Origin: Eumeta japonica
Taxonomy: Eukaryota > Arthropoda > Insecta > Lepidoptera > Psychidae
Reading direction: 5' to 3'
NCBI GenBank assembly: GCA_005406025.1
Contig: BGZK01000002.1
Span: forward strand, 186,001-250,000
Length of the DNA stretch: 64,000 nt
In this document: piece by piece, positions 11,818 to 23,060 of the stretch
How positions within the stretch are numbered: the stretch's first letter is position 1
How the letters are laid out: the number at the start of each line of letters is the position of its first letter
The notes under the pieces: generated by a model
What the model saw: only the letters and a program-made list of their open reading frames with translations
Databases searched by the model: none
What the model was told of the DNA's origin: nothing
Program-made: the position numbers and the translations under genes

Positions 11818-12063
11818 AGCTGTGTGCTTCAAACTATTTTTTGAAATAATTGACTATTGACTGTTAAAATCAAACATGTCAACATACGTTGTTTTAACTT
11901 CACAATTGGCAGTTTACTAAGTTAGTTTTAAAGATATTAATATTCGTGATATTAAATTAATGTTACAAATGTCAGTATTTCTAAGATTACCGATATTTCG
12001 ACAAGTTTAGTTTTTAATTTTAACAGTTAACTGTTGCAAATGAAAGTTTGAAGCACGCCGCTG
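11818..12063. mobile_element. MITE-like element with about 50-bp inverted ends
   Basis: The left end reads AGCTGTGTGCTTCAAACT and, on the opposite strand, the right end reads AGCGGCGTGCTTCAAACT. Similarity continues inward through a TTGAAA/TTTGCAA stretch to a shared ACTGTTAAAAT. The whole unit is about 246 bp and has no reading frame. Size and structure fit a miniature inverted-repeat transposable element. I could not define a clear target-site duplication or name the superfamily. Confidence 0.6.
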
Positions 12064-13394
12064 TACATGTTTTTTTTTAATAGATCAGCGAAAATAACAA
12101 GGCTTGGAAGCGCATAAGTTGAGACCGGTCTTGGAAATAGCGTTCGTCGTATTTGAGAGATTGTGTGTCTATTAATTGTGTCTATTAAAAGTAGTGTATT
12201 CCTACTCAGTCGTAGACCGAATTTGACGCCCCCGAACGGCTAAAAAACGAATTAACGCGAGCTCGACTTAAACTTGCTCGAATTTTTTACTGGTTGTTTT
12301 ACTTAAAGTGTGCATTATAGTTACTTAGGCCTTTTTATGCATTACCGCAAAAACACCAAAACAAAAACACGTTTCTCGTATGGTTTCTAATTTGTAACTT
12401 TATATTATTTTTATTATTTGTTATTGTTGCGGTCACGGTAACACACATTATGGACGAAAATTTCAAGACAGTTTTTTTTCTTAGCAACCAATGTGCTAAC
12501 GAATAATGCGCGACAATGGATAAGTGTTCTATCGGTACCGTAGTGTGTTTTCTTGTCAAAGTAAGATTGAATATGTGCTTTCAGATGGTTTTAATGTTTA
12601 CTATTTTTTGTCTTATCCCTGAATCCCATTCGTGTTAAAATATATTAAGATTTTTATAATCTTATGAGCGATATGTAAGCGAGTCGCATCAAAAGATAAA
12701 AATGACAATTGCTAAGTTAAACTTAAGATATGAAAAATAATATATGGAAAATCAGTCAAATCTTAAAGTTAACGTTTAGTATGTGCGTTATTTATTTTGG
12801 TGCAGCTCGCTGTTAAAATATAAAACAGAGATTTATTATAAATAGCGCTAAACCGCAACTTGCTAACTCGCTTACGCTTATTAAGTTTAAATTATCATAT
12901 ATATCCATACATATCTATTAAATGTAGCTATTTGATATGGACTGTGAAGTTTATCGATGTGGGTAATATAATATTATTCATTCATTCAAATAAAACACAA
13001 CAAATTGAGAATCTAGACCTCGAACTGTTGTTTTAGGTTCAATACAATTTACATAAATTATGCATCAATTTAATATCGTATTATTGGCCGACATTTTGAT
13101 TTATTTGTATAATATTAGCACAAAACAAAATTGTCTCATATTCGTAAGGGAATATTGTATTTTCAATTGTTAGTTATAGTGAATAATAAAGAATAAAACA
13201 TTTGTAAAAAGGTTTCGTGTGTCGACGTGCTTTAATTAAGATTATATCAGAACGAGGCCATACATGTTTCGTTACAGCGTCATAAATATTACTACATGAG
13301 AAATAGCTAACATAATTCGGCAAATGTTCGCTGTGGAATATGGATTTGTTTTGCATGAGAGTGAACCGTTAGCCGGATATTGGGGCCGTACCTA
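12064..13394. other. AT-rich non-coding DNA
   Basis: No exon, RNA gene or clear transposon. A modest GC-richer patch lies at 12205-12265 (GACGCCCCCGAACGGC). Confidence 0.55.
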
Positions 13395-13580
13395 TTTGCT
13401 TTATCGTGCACTAGGTTACGTTCGCGGCTCCGCCCTCGCTGACTCGGAATGATTTCTTTTAATTTTTCCGTTGAACGACCTCGTAGCTGATCATGATCTC
13501 TATCTCGGTCCCAGTTTGCAATACGATCCCGGTCACGCCTTCTATTCAGACCTCGGTAATATTATCTCGAGCTATAATTA
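13395..13580. repeat. Short degenerate hexanucleotide array
   Basis: Phrases such as GATCTCTATCTCGGTCCC, CGATCCCGGTCACGCC and AGACCTCGGTAATATTATC follow the pyrimidine-rich strand of the same six-base pattern as the arrays at 0.1, 32.8 and 37.5 kb. The 5' part (CGTTCGCGGCTCCGCCCTCGC) is CpG-rich and could instead be a small regulatory element. Confidence 0.35.
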
Positions 13581-14544
13581 TATATCTAGTAATTAATGGA
13601 TACGTTATTCCTGACCGAAGTCGAAATAAAGCGGTCGTGCTTTTCTCAGATTAACGCATAACTTCATTACATGCGTTGACAAATTATGCACGACACAAAA
13701 TAAAAAGAAAGTACATAGTCAAAAGTAGAAGTTAAAGTGAGAGCGTTATACTTGCTAGACTTTATTAAGTACTTAATTTTTTTGTACAACACTGTCTGTT
13801 ACAAAGCATGCAATTACAAATATATCTCAAGATATACGAAAACAATCAAATACAATTTATACTACTAGATTTCGTGTTATAGTTTGTGTATCTCTGCATC
13901 GTACGCGATACCATTTTTAAATAATAATAATAAAATAGTAATAAACGAATAGTAACAACATTTGCCTTCACCGGCCGCCCCCACGACAAGCTAATTGGTT
14001 CGTTCCTTCCCGTTCGGTACACTACAAGTTGTTTGTCTGGCGTTCGCGAAAACACGCCGAGAGAAATATCGTCATGGTGAAAGAGTAGGCCAATGTTTTT
14101 TCAACATGAGGATATTTTTCTCGGAACGCGAATAAGAAAAAGTGGTATTTGTCTTCTGAAAGATCCAGTTAGTTACTCATTCCGCAGACATTCCTGGGCT
14201 CACACCGTAAGAAATTTATTTTCCAAAAATAAATAATCATACGAGAGGTTTGATATTAATTATAAGAAGAAGAGGCTGCATAGCTCGCAGTTTGAATGTG
14301 AAAAATGTACCCTTAAATCAGTGATAATTATGTTTTGAAAAACGATTGGAGCGCATGAAAAACTATATAAAATGTAAAGGACAATCTTTTGAAAAACAAT
14401 AAATGTATTACCTATAAACTGTTTTAGTTGTAAGTTGGGCAAAATATTCCGTATGTTCACGAAATTTTGCACCAGTGAGCGATAATGTGAAACTGGATGA
14501 GATAAAATAAAAATTTTACTGTTTAATTCATTACGATAATTTTC
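13581..14544. other. AT-rich non-coding DNA
   Basis: No gene is supported. A CpG-richer spot at 13970-14060 (CACCGGCCGCCCCCACGAC, GCGTTCGCGAAAACACGCCG) is isolated and carries no domain-like frame. Confidence 0.55.
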
Positions 14545-14745
14545 TTTGAAAGTATTTATTAAGCGATATCTTGGCTATTTTTTTCATATTTTTTGGACAT
14601 ACGGTTTAGAAAATAGGGGGGGAAGAGGCACAATTTTTGCAACTTTCGGAGTTATTATTTCCGAAATTATTTACATAAACAGAAAAATTGCTTGGAAAAC
14701 TTGAAATGTTTTTAAAAGAACGGCCGAAATATGTGCCACTCCTGT
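14545..14745 (+). mobile_element. Dispersed repeat copy B (truncated)
   Basis: GAAAGTATTTATTAAGCG, then TTTTTTTCATATTTTTTGGAC with ATACGG, a purine-rich run, TTTCGGAGTTATTATTTCCGAAA, and AATGTTTTTAAAAGAACGG follow in the same order as in copy C at 17069-17250 and, inverted, in copy A at 11290-11470. The ends present in copy A are missing here. Confidence 0.6.
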
Positions 14746-15269
14746 CACGAACATATTTGACGAACAAGAGTGTTGTAAAAATACCGTAGATTATATTAGG
14801 TCCTAATCAGTCATCACCAAAACAAAATAATTAATCGTTTATTTCATAACTTTCTTATAAACACCTGTAACATGTGAATAATTAACGCACATAAGAATCA
14901 CTTATCAATATTAAGTACATCCTTATAGCATATGTTATTTATCCGTTCGCATGCAATTATTTTAGAATTATCACAAACATTATAATTCATAGCCTATAAA
15001 TATTATATGTACATGAATATTATACATGTTTGATTAGAATGTCACAATAAGTGATATTTTTATAATGACCTGTTGTGGGTCAAATACATTTATTTTCATG
15101 TTGCAGCCTAGGTAAAACATTTTAATTCGTGATTGTAAAAATTTTAAAAATAGTGAGCGAACCAAATGAGTACATATTAAATAAAAAACGTGTACAGACG
15201 TACATTAAAAATGTATTAAAAAAGATATAACGGATGTGTCTATCTGTTTAAATTAGTGTACATTAAAAA
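14746..15269. other. AT-rich non-coding DNA
   Basis: Nothing recognisable. Several TATACATG/ACATGTA words between 14990 and 15030 are the only local pattern. Confidence 0.6.
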
Positions 15270-16050
15270 TACTACTACCGCGCAGTGGTTCAGAGCGTCC
15301 AAATCTCTACTACTCCCACTAGTTAATTTAGCAACGGATCGATGCGGAATTTGCTAAAAACGCATGGGATCCGCTATAGGTTTGGTTGTGGTCGAATACA
15401 GCGGCGTCTATGGGATACACATAAAATTTATTTAGGGTGTTTGCATGTCGATCACGTCTCGACCGACGTAGTGGCGTCAAATTTAGATAGGATATTGGGA
15501 TCGGGATAGTAATTTAATCTATTCCCGAACGTGTCGAGCCCCGGGACAGAGCTAGTGCACGGATAATAAACACCGAACTTAAATTTTACGAGTCATAGGA
15601 GCCGTGAAAAGCGGGTTGTTTTGCTGTTTTATTAGTTTAATCTAAGCCTAGAACGCTTACGGAATCCACTATCGTACCTTTTGGCCTTAAAATCCAACTT
15701 AACCAAAGATAAATAGAAATCCAACCTTAAAGGTTAACGACTTCGAATATGTTAAGGCAAGAATGCCCAGAACGCCCAGAGCTTACGCAAATAAAGTTAT
15801 TTGGGCAAAATATTTGTGCTCCCCGGCGCGTGAATTCGCCGGAGTCAGACGTTTCTCGTTACAAAAGCGAACAGGAGGACGGTGCGCCCCCTCGCAGACG
15901 GTTTCTTACTAAATTAACGCGGATGCTTTTGACACTAGATAATTTATGCCTCGCGAAGGCAACGTTAATTGGCCGATGCGATCGCCCAACTTGAGAAGGG
16001 GTTCGATTACGCCACCCGTGCATTAGCACGCTGTTGCCGTATCAGTTTAC
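15270..16050. promoter_or_regulatory. GC-richer island, candidate regulatory DNA
   Basis: Several CpG-rich phrases (CATGTCGATCACGTCTCGACCGACG, CCCCGGCGCGTGAATTCGCCGG, GCGCCCCCTCGCAGACGG, GGCCGATGCGATCGCCC) are spread over about 0.8 kb. Plus-strand frames of 60 to 80 codons cross the 3' part but lack any domain, signal peptide or splice framing. Near 15283 CCGCGCAGTGGTTCAGAGCGTCC faintly resembles a tRNA-derived head. Confidence 0.2.
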
Positions 16051-16796
16051 AAAGCTTTGTGGGAGTGAAGAGGTGCTGCAACGTAACTGACGTTGTCATT
16101 GTAGTTATGATTATCCACTTTGGGGAACTATTCCTTTATTTAACTGACATGTGATAAGTTTCTACTTCTACAATTTCGCTTTTTATTCTAATCATGATTT
16201 TGTGAAAAATGGCATTGAAATATATTTATGATAAATATATTTTGAAACTGTTTACGACTTTATTTAAGCAAAAACTTGCCTATACCAATCTCCAAGATGC
16301 TGTACGAATATTCAAAAACGATGTAACAATTTTGCCTTACTTGCATTTAAAGGAAAATATTTACGAAACAATGGAAATCGAAAAAAAATCACTGAGTTTG
16401 AATTTCAAACTTAAACATAGACAGAAGAACGTCGAGTTCTCTTTGCGCATTTCTATTTACCTATAAACTCTTTATATTTCGTAATACTGAGTCATATTCC
16501 GATGGCTTTTGCTAAAAAAAAACATACAACTGCATCAGATTATTGTCAACAATTTTCCATACAACATCTCGAAGGGGAGTATTTTTTTTAATGAGTTATT
16601 GTATGATCGCTCATCGAAAAAAGGTGTATTATATTTTTAGGCTACATTTGTATAACTCATGGGTATAAATTTTTTCATTTCAACTTTGACTTATCAACGC
16701 TCAAACTAATTGAGATCGCTATAATCTTTGCGTATACATAAGCTATGTATCATTAAAATAAAACCGGCCAAGAGCATGTCTGAGTATACTCACTGT
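16051..16796. other. AT-rich non-coding DNA
   Basis: No exon is supported. An 85-codon plus-strand frame at 16209-16466 is Lys/Ile/Leu-rich as expected by chance in AT-rich DNA and shows no domain or family resemblance. Confidence 0.55.
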
Positions 16797-17270
16797 AGGG
16801 TTCCGAAGCCGTTATTACAAAGAAATGCACTACAAATTAAAAATAACTGCGTTGTTACACTTTTTTCCATGTTTCCCGCATATAATACTTCACTTGCCTA
16901 TAACCAGAGAAACAATGAGGTATATCAGCCATTGCTCTTAATCAAGTGTAAATTAAAGGGCACCAGCAAAAGAGTGTATGTTTATGGCACTGATGTCCTT
17001 TTGTTAAGAAGCGCAGTTTTTCGATAGTAATTCAAAAATTGTATATCGTATCATGTTAAAAATGATTTTCGTCGAAAGTATTTATTAGGCGCAATCTTTA
17101 CAATTTTTTTTCATATTTTTTGGACATACGAAAATAAAGAGAGGAGGACTCAATTTGTGCTATTTTCGAAGCGATTATTTCTGAAAATATTCAGTTAGTC
17201 AATAACATTGCTAAGAAATCTTAAAATGTTTTTAAAAGAACTGTGTGCCACAAGTTGATATTTGGCGAAA
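16797..17270 (+). mobile_element. Dispersed repeat copy C
   Basis: Starts AGGGTTCCGAAGCCGTTATTA, matching the end of copy A in reverse. It continues through the shared words TACAAAGAAATGCACTAC, GCACCAGCAAAAGAG, GAAAGTATTTATTAGGCG, a TTTGGACATACG segment and AATGTTTTTAAAAGAACTG. The distal inverted end (AGGGTTGGGAGCC-like) is not present, so this copy is truncated. It lies in direct orientation relative to copy B. Confidence 0.6.
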
Positions 17271-17510
17271 AATTTTTTTTCAGGTTTTATTACATGTTTT
17301 GTTATTCACTTCAAACTGAGCAGCGACCGTCTAACAGCTGATTTTAAGTGCTCACTTGCACGATTTTTATCGCCATCGAATGGACATGAAATAGTTCAAA
17401 CTCACGTCTTTAGGATGGCTAAGTATAATTTGTCTAATTTTAGTATGGGCGTTGTAGCATTTCACCTAGGTGCACCAGCGCCTCTTCGGGCGTAGTAAGG
17501 TAATATTTTA

Positions 17511-17865
17511 TACTAGCTGCGCCCCGCGGTTTTACCCGCGTGGTGATGAAAAATTGTGATAATGATGATAGAAAACGTTTTATTTTTTTGTCAAATTTTC
17601 AATGTTTTTCTATTATTTTGCTATTCGGGACGGATAAAAGTCCAACAAATTAAAAATGAAAATCGGTCCAGCTATTCTCCAGTTATAAGTGTTCGAACAA
17701 TTATATTGTGTAACGTATCTAAATTGGAACTAAGTATTTTTTATGATGATCTCACTAATATGTATTATAGGTATTATAAACGTTATAGTTTGTAAGGATA
17801 GATAGGTTCGGAAGTATATGATGATTGATGGTAATGCAAAAGTTATAGGTGGCTACTGCAATATA
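17511..17865. mobile_element. Lepidopteran-type dispersed repeat, decayed
   Basis: TACTAGCTGCGCCCCGCGG followed by TTTTACCCGCGTGG and, further on, AAAATCGGTCCAGCTATTC are hallmark phrases of a repeat found throughout moth and butterfly genomes. After it, CTCACTAATATGTATTATAG and TTATAGTTTGTAAGGATAG resemble another piece of the same repeat group. I recognise the phrases but cannot give the superfamily with certainty. No coding capacity. Confidence 0.5.
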
Positions 17866-18239
17866 CTCCTATAAAGTATGTTAAACGATTTATTTTGGTC
17901 TGTATAAACATGCAGATTTTGAGATTTAGAAACGCGTCATTAAGACACATAGAGCTGGCCGTGGGAAAAACATTGCGTGCTCAAATGTATGCCTGCTACT
18001 TTTATGGTTTGACCCTGCCGCCAGTCCGCACCATAATATCGCGCACTCGCTTGTCTATCGTCATAACTATTCAAATATTTGTCCAAATGATGTAGCGTAA
18101 AATACAAAGTTTATCTACTTTAAACACCAGATTCGACAAAAGTATTTATTTTGATATAAGGATCATTTGTTACTACCAAATGTGCGTTAGAAATAAATTA
18201 TCAATTATTATTGTATTTATGGTTCACTATTTTGGCGAT
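17866..18239. other. AT-rich non-coding DNA
   Basis: No feature recognised. A short GC-richer word, GACCCTGCCGCCAGTCCGCACC, lies near 18010. Confidence 0.5.
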
Positions 18240-21200
18240 AATGGCTTACACATAAAATACAGATATATGCTGTCGCGGGATTTTTTTTGGAGGACTATTT
18301 AAGGAACCCGGAACACATCAACAGACACAACAAGAAGTTAAAATGTAACCTCAATAAACCAACCCCCAAGCCGGCTGGTCACCGTGGGGGAAGTCGACCA
18401 AAACCCTCCAACAAATCTGCCAACTAAATCCAACACGAAAAAGAGAAAACAAGATATTTTATACATATGCACACTAAATACACGAACCTTAAGAACATCA
18501 GAAAGTTTGTTAGAATTAGAAATAGCTACCAAAACATCAAGTGGGACATTTTGGGCATAAGCGAGATGCGAAGATTAGGGAAGGGATAGAAGAAAGAAGC
18601 AACTTCATTATGTACTACAAAGGAGAAATTGCTGGACAAAGAGGCGTAGGATTTCTGGTAAAACCAAGACTCAAAATCAAATCATTGGATTTGAAGGAAT
18701 AACAGATAGATTAGCAGTACTTCACATTAAACTACCAAAATATCCGAAAACGTGGACAATCATTCAAGTCTACTCTCCGACAGAACAGGCGACAAAAACA
18801 GACATAGATACTTTTTACTACAAACTAAGTGAAGTTGTTGAAACGTACTCTGAAAACAATATTGTGCTCATGGGTGATTTTAATGCTCAAATAGGCGTTC
18901 AGCTACCTGGGGAAGAATACGTTATAGGAAAATATGGAAAAGGAAAAAGAAGCAAAAATGGAGAAAAATTAGTAGAATTTCTGCTCGAGAATAACTTGAC
19001 ACCTCTAAACACTATTTTCCGAAAAAAACCCAAAAACAAATGGACTTGGATCTCTCCAGATGGCAACACTAGAAACGAAATCGACTATATAATAACCAAC
19101 AAAGTTAGATCATTCAAGGACACGAATATAATACAAAACCTAAACTTCAATACTAACCATCGTATGGTCCGTAGCTGCCTGAACGAAAACGTAACAAAAA
19201 TCCTAGACCAAAACAGTTAATATAAACTACCACCCGTAAAGGAGAACACAGAAGACCTGATGGAAGCTATTAACTCTAATATGAATATAAACGAAAAGTA
19301 CAAAAGAATAGAAAACAAACTCAACGAACATGCAAAAAACAAATAAGAAGAAGAACGAGCCCTATCTTAGCGAAAAACTTTAGAACTAATCGAAGACAGA
19401 AAAAATCTAATAAAAAAATAAAAAAACCAAACAAAATATCTAAAGTTAGCAAAGAAATTCGTGAAAATATGAAAAGACAAAGAAATAAAGAACCAAAACT
19501 CTAGAAACCATATCAACAGAACGGGAGGCACAAGAAAAGCGCTAAAGGAACTTCGAGAAAAAGGAAAAGAATGGATAACAAAGTTAAGAGAAAAACCTTC
19601 AAACAACATCTCGCAGCAAAATCCGAAATATAGCAACAGACTATTATCGCTCACTATACCACGTCAAACTACAGCGAAATGTCTTTCGACAATGGAAGAC
19701 AATGAAGATATACCAGAAATACTAATACCAGAAGTGGAAAAAGCTATAAGAAGTCAAAAACAGAAAAGCTCCTGGTCCAGATAAAATAACAAACGAACTG
19801 ATGAGAGGAACAATCAAAGAACTAAGTCCAATATTAACAAAATGTTCAATGAGACTTTAAATACTGGCTTCATCCCAAGCCAATGGGCGGAATCACACAT
19901 AATACTCCTATACAAGAAGGGCCCAAAAGATGATATAGGGAACTACAGACCAATATCTTTAATTTCAAATATATATAAAGTTTTGCAAAGTAATTTTGGA
20001 CAGAATATCAGTCAGGCTCGAAGAAAATCAACCAGTGGAGCAAGCAGGATTCAGAAAAGACTACAGTACGATTGATCACATACATACAATAAAACAGCTC
20101 TTACAGAAATACAATGAATACAACAAAACTATCTACCTGGCCTTTATAGATTATTCCAAGGCCTTCGATAGCCTAAAACATGAATCTGTATGGCAAAGTC
20201 TCAAAGAACAAGGAATTCGAAACGCTTACATAAACATAATCAAAAACATCTACAGAGAAAGCAAAGCTTGTATCAGGCTTGAGTCTACAGGAGATGTTTT
20301 TCCAATCAACAGGGGAGTCAGGCAGGAGACCCACTCGCCAAAGCTATTCACAGCAGTACTGGAACAAATGTTCAGAAAACTTAATTGGGAACATCTTGGA
20401 CTAATCATAAACGGAGCGAGACTGAATCATTTAAGATTTGCAGACGACCTGGTCATAATGGAAGAAGACCCACTTCTACTAGAATTTATGACACAATCTC
20501 TAGTAGAGAGGAGCAGAGAAGTAGGACTAGAAATCAACATAAGCAAAACTAAAATGATGACAAACTCAGTACCCGTAGACATAACCATCAACGGACAGAA
20601 ACTCGAGTATGTAGAAGAATATGTGTATCTGGGTCAGATAATATCGCCAAATGATCAAACATCAAAGAGATAAACAAAAGAATTGCAACAGGATGGAATA
20701 AGTATTGGGCTTTGAAAGAAATCACGAAAAGCAAAAATTATCTATGAAGATCAAGAAAAAGACCTTTGACACCTGTATACTGCCATGCATCACATATGGC
20801 TGTGAAACATGGGCTTTGACAAAACAACATAGGGACAAACTAGCAAGGTGCCAGAGAGGCATGGAGAGGAGCATGCTAGGTTTGAAACTATTGGACAAAG
20901 AAAGAAGTATAGACATCAGAAAAAGACCAAAGTAACAGACATACTGTCGCGTATTGACCAACTTAAATGGAGGTGGGCTGGACATATGCTCCGTTGCAAA
21001 AGGAGAAATGGAGTAAGCAGGTGACAGTCTGGTACCCTAGGGATGGATTTAGATCTCGAGGTCGTAAAGCTAAAGATGGGAGGATGACCTAATAATGACC
21101 TTAGGGCCCTGTGGACCAGGGTCGCGGCAGACAGACAACAATGGAAGGAGTTGGAGGAGGCCTTTGCCGTAAGGCACACCGAAATAAGAGACATTTTATA

Positions 21201-21290
21201 GAAACAGTGTTTTAAATATTTTGAAATGTAAATCAAATTGTAAATTTTCGGAAATAAAGGCTTATTATTATTATTATTATTATTATTTAA
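18240..21290 (+). mobile_element. RTE-type LINE, nearly full length but inactivated
   Basis: A non-LTR retrotransposon that would copy itself through an endonuclease and reverse transcriptase. Endonuclease part: CTLNTRTLRT near 18475, WDILGISEMR near 18545, LMGDFNAQIG near 18870, NEIDYIITN near 19075, and NTNHRMV near 19155, where the usual catalytic S/T-D-H reads TNH. Reverse transcriptase part: a QWAESHIILLYKKGPKDDIGN phrase near 19890, IDYSKAFDSLKHE near 20150, RFADDLVIM with the catalytic Asp pair near 20440, and YVYLGQII near 20620. The maturase-like C-terminus has ITYGCETWALT and, out of frame, KWRWAGHML. The 3' end carries WKELEEAF-like sequence and then a TTA microsatellite at 21262-21288. 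Several stop codons and frameshifts split it, and the substrate-loop phrase reads GVRQETHSPKLF instead of GVRQGDPLSPKLF. The 5' end is uncertain. Confidence 0.85.
21262..21288 (+). repeat. TTA microsatellite, LINE tail
   Basis: About nine TTA/ATT units directly after the GGAAATAAAGGC phrase. RTE elements typically end in a short microsatellite, so it marks the 3' terminus of the element. Confidence 0.8.
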
Positions 21291-21499
21291 GGTAAACATT
21301 TCCATTGTACATTATATACGTGTAATTCCAATGGTTTTTGTGGCGCACGCCAGAATAGCTCGCAGACGACATATTTTTTCCTACTTACTTGACACTTATC
21401 GTTATAGTTTGGATAATTCACACTGTATCTTTATAAATTATAGCCCATGTGTTATTCTGATGTCTAAGCTATATACTATTGTACAGTCTCATCGAAATA

Positions 21500-21590
21500 T
21501 TTTCTGTAGTTTTGCGTGAAAGAGCAGCAAACATCCATCTATACTTATAAACTTTCTCGTTTATAGTATTAGTATAGATATAGATAACAA
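21500..21590. mobile_element. Decayed end of a lepidopteran dispersed repeat
   Basis: TTTGCGTGAAAGAGCAGCAA followed by ACATCCATCTATACTTATAA, ACTTTCTCGTTTATAGTATT and AGTATAGATATAGATA closely follow the common moth repeat end in which a TGCGTGAAAGAGTAACAAAC-type phrase precedes a run of CATACATAC and then a phrase like ACTTTCGCATTTATAATATTAGTAGGAT. Confidence 0.5.
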
Positions 21591-22240
21591 GTGTACACTT
21601 ACGCGTTAGTAATTTGACATTGTTGTTCAAATATGGTACATACTGAAGATATTTTTTTTTATTCGTAAAAGATATTGGCCGGAATGAATTTTTTATTTGT
21701 TTGGTCGGATTATACGGTTGCTCTTCGATTCAAGGTTTTATATGTCATTTTATAACGAAGTCATTTATTTATTTTGCATGTGCCTGGAAATGCTTCTAAA
21801 TTAAAATAATAAGTATAACGACGTTATTGGTAACCGAGTTAATGGAGTTTTACGAAAACCACAGGATGTACTCGTCATGAAGTTCTTTGCGAAATGTAAT
21901 CGCGTGCAAACTTGAGAAAATTTATAATATAGTACATAGTGCTCGACACGAAAGTTCTTACTATTGTCTAGGGCGTAATCAAGCAAAGACCTAATACAGT
22001 GTACGCCGACACAGTGCTCGTTGATAACGCGTACGACTGCGCTTGTGTTACCAACTTATGTGGTATAACATTTTCATTGTTTAAGTTGTATTGACCCCGT
22101 ACAGAGCATTGTACTTGTAAGCCGCAATTCTACTGGCTCGTAGTTTGGTCTATTACAATGTTAGTGTGTTGTATATCCGAATAAGCGGCAGATAAGACGA
22201 AATACATAGATATTATTTCTTTTAAAACTTTTTCTAACTT
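21591..22240. other. AT-rich non-coding DNA
   Basis: No gene or clear transposon. 22005-22050 is mildly CpG-rich (GTACGCCGACACAGTGCTCG, ACGCGTACGACTGCGC). Confidence 0.5.
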
Positions 22241-22394
22241 CGCGCTATGAAGATTGAAAAATTTTCATAAAATTGCAAAGTTACTTTTACCCGACCCGGT
22301 ACTTTTTAAGTTACCCGACTTTCGAAAATCCGAGTTTTCACCAGATATTGACGTTTTAGGGTTCTAGGAATTTATTTCGAAAAATTTCAGAGTG

Positions 22395-22440
<46 letters not shown>

Positions 22441-23060
22441 TTTGTGCGTGTGAATACGCGCGCATATGCGTGAAAATTGCAAATTTCCAAAAAATAATTT
22501 ATAAAATAACTTCTAAAGTTATTATTGCATTAATGTTTGGTATCGGTCAACTTTCACTGCTTAAGAAACTGTGTCGGATTCCTCAAAGCAGATCTGAATC
22601 AAACCATGTGTTTGATAGATATCGTAGTTTATATTTAAGAAAAACAGCGTTTTATTTAAATAAACCTCGATGTTTAAATTTGAAGATTTGGAGATATATT
22701 AAAATTATATTTTTAAACTCAGAAAGCTTGAAAAAGTACAAGAATCAATCTTTTGAGCTAAAAACTCAATAATTTAATGCTTTGTGTATTTTTTAAAAAT
22801 TTGAGCTCTAAAGAAGCAAAAAGTTTCAGGAATGGCCTACGAAGCTTAACTATTTTTCGAATTTTTGACTTCGAAAAGTTTAATAATAAGTCTTGAATTT
22901 TCAGACAACTATATTTTTGCAATTGAGGAGCTCAATCAAAATACATGAACAAATATCATAGTGGAGGTTTTAGGGATGGCCTGCAGGGTCAATCGTTTTA
23001 CAAATTTCTTTAAAGTAAAATATTTTAAAACGAAAAAAATAAGTAGTCGTAGAAATGTTT
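22241..23060 (+). repeat. Dispersed repeat region with embedded GT microsatellite
   Basis: Around the GT run the sequence has internally repeated phrases: TTTCAGGAATGGCCTACGAAG near 22830 and TTTTAGGGATGGCCTGCAGGG near 22970, and TTACCCGACCCGG and TTACCCGACTTTCG near 22290-22320. This looks like an old repeat rather than unique intron. The 126-codon frame that starts in the GT run is a run of Val-Cys pairs followed by unremarkable sequence and is not a gene. Confidence 0.4.
22402..22439 (+). repeat. GT microsatellite
   Basis: An uninterrupted GT dinucleotide run of about 19 units, followed by ATTTTGTGCGTGTG. Confidence 0.95.

Noticed and set aside
15270..15340. Possible second tRNA-derived SINE head (CCGCGCAGTGGTTCAGAGCG)
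   Set aside because: No B box is present at the required distance.
20722..21305. Minus-strand frames of 87 and 129 codons
   Set aside because: Antisense to the RTE LINE and its TTA tail, which yields a poly-Asn run.
22392..22772. 126-codon plus-strand frame
   Set aside because: Begins in a GT microsatellite (Val-Cys repeats) and has no domain beyond it.
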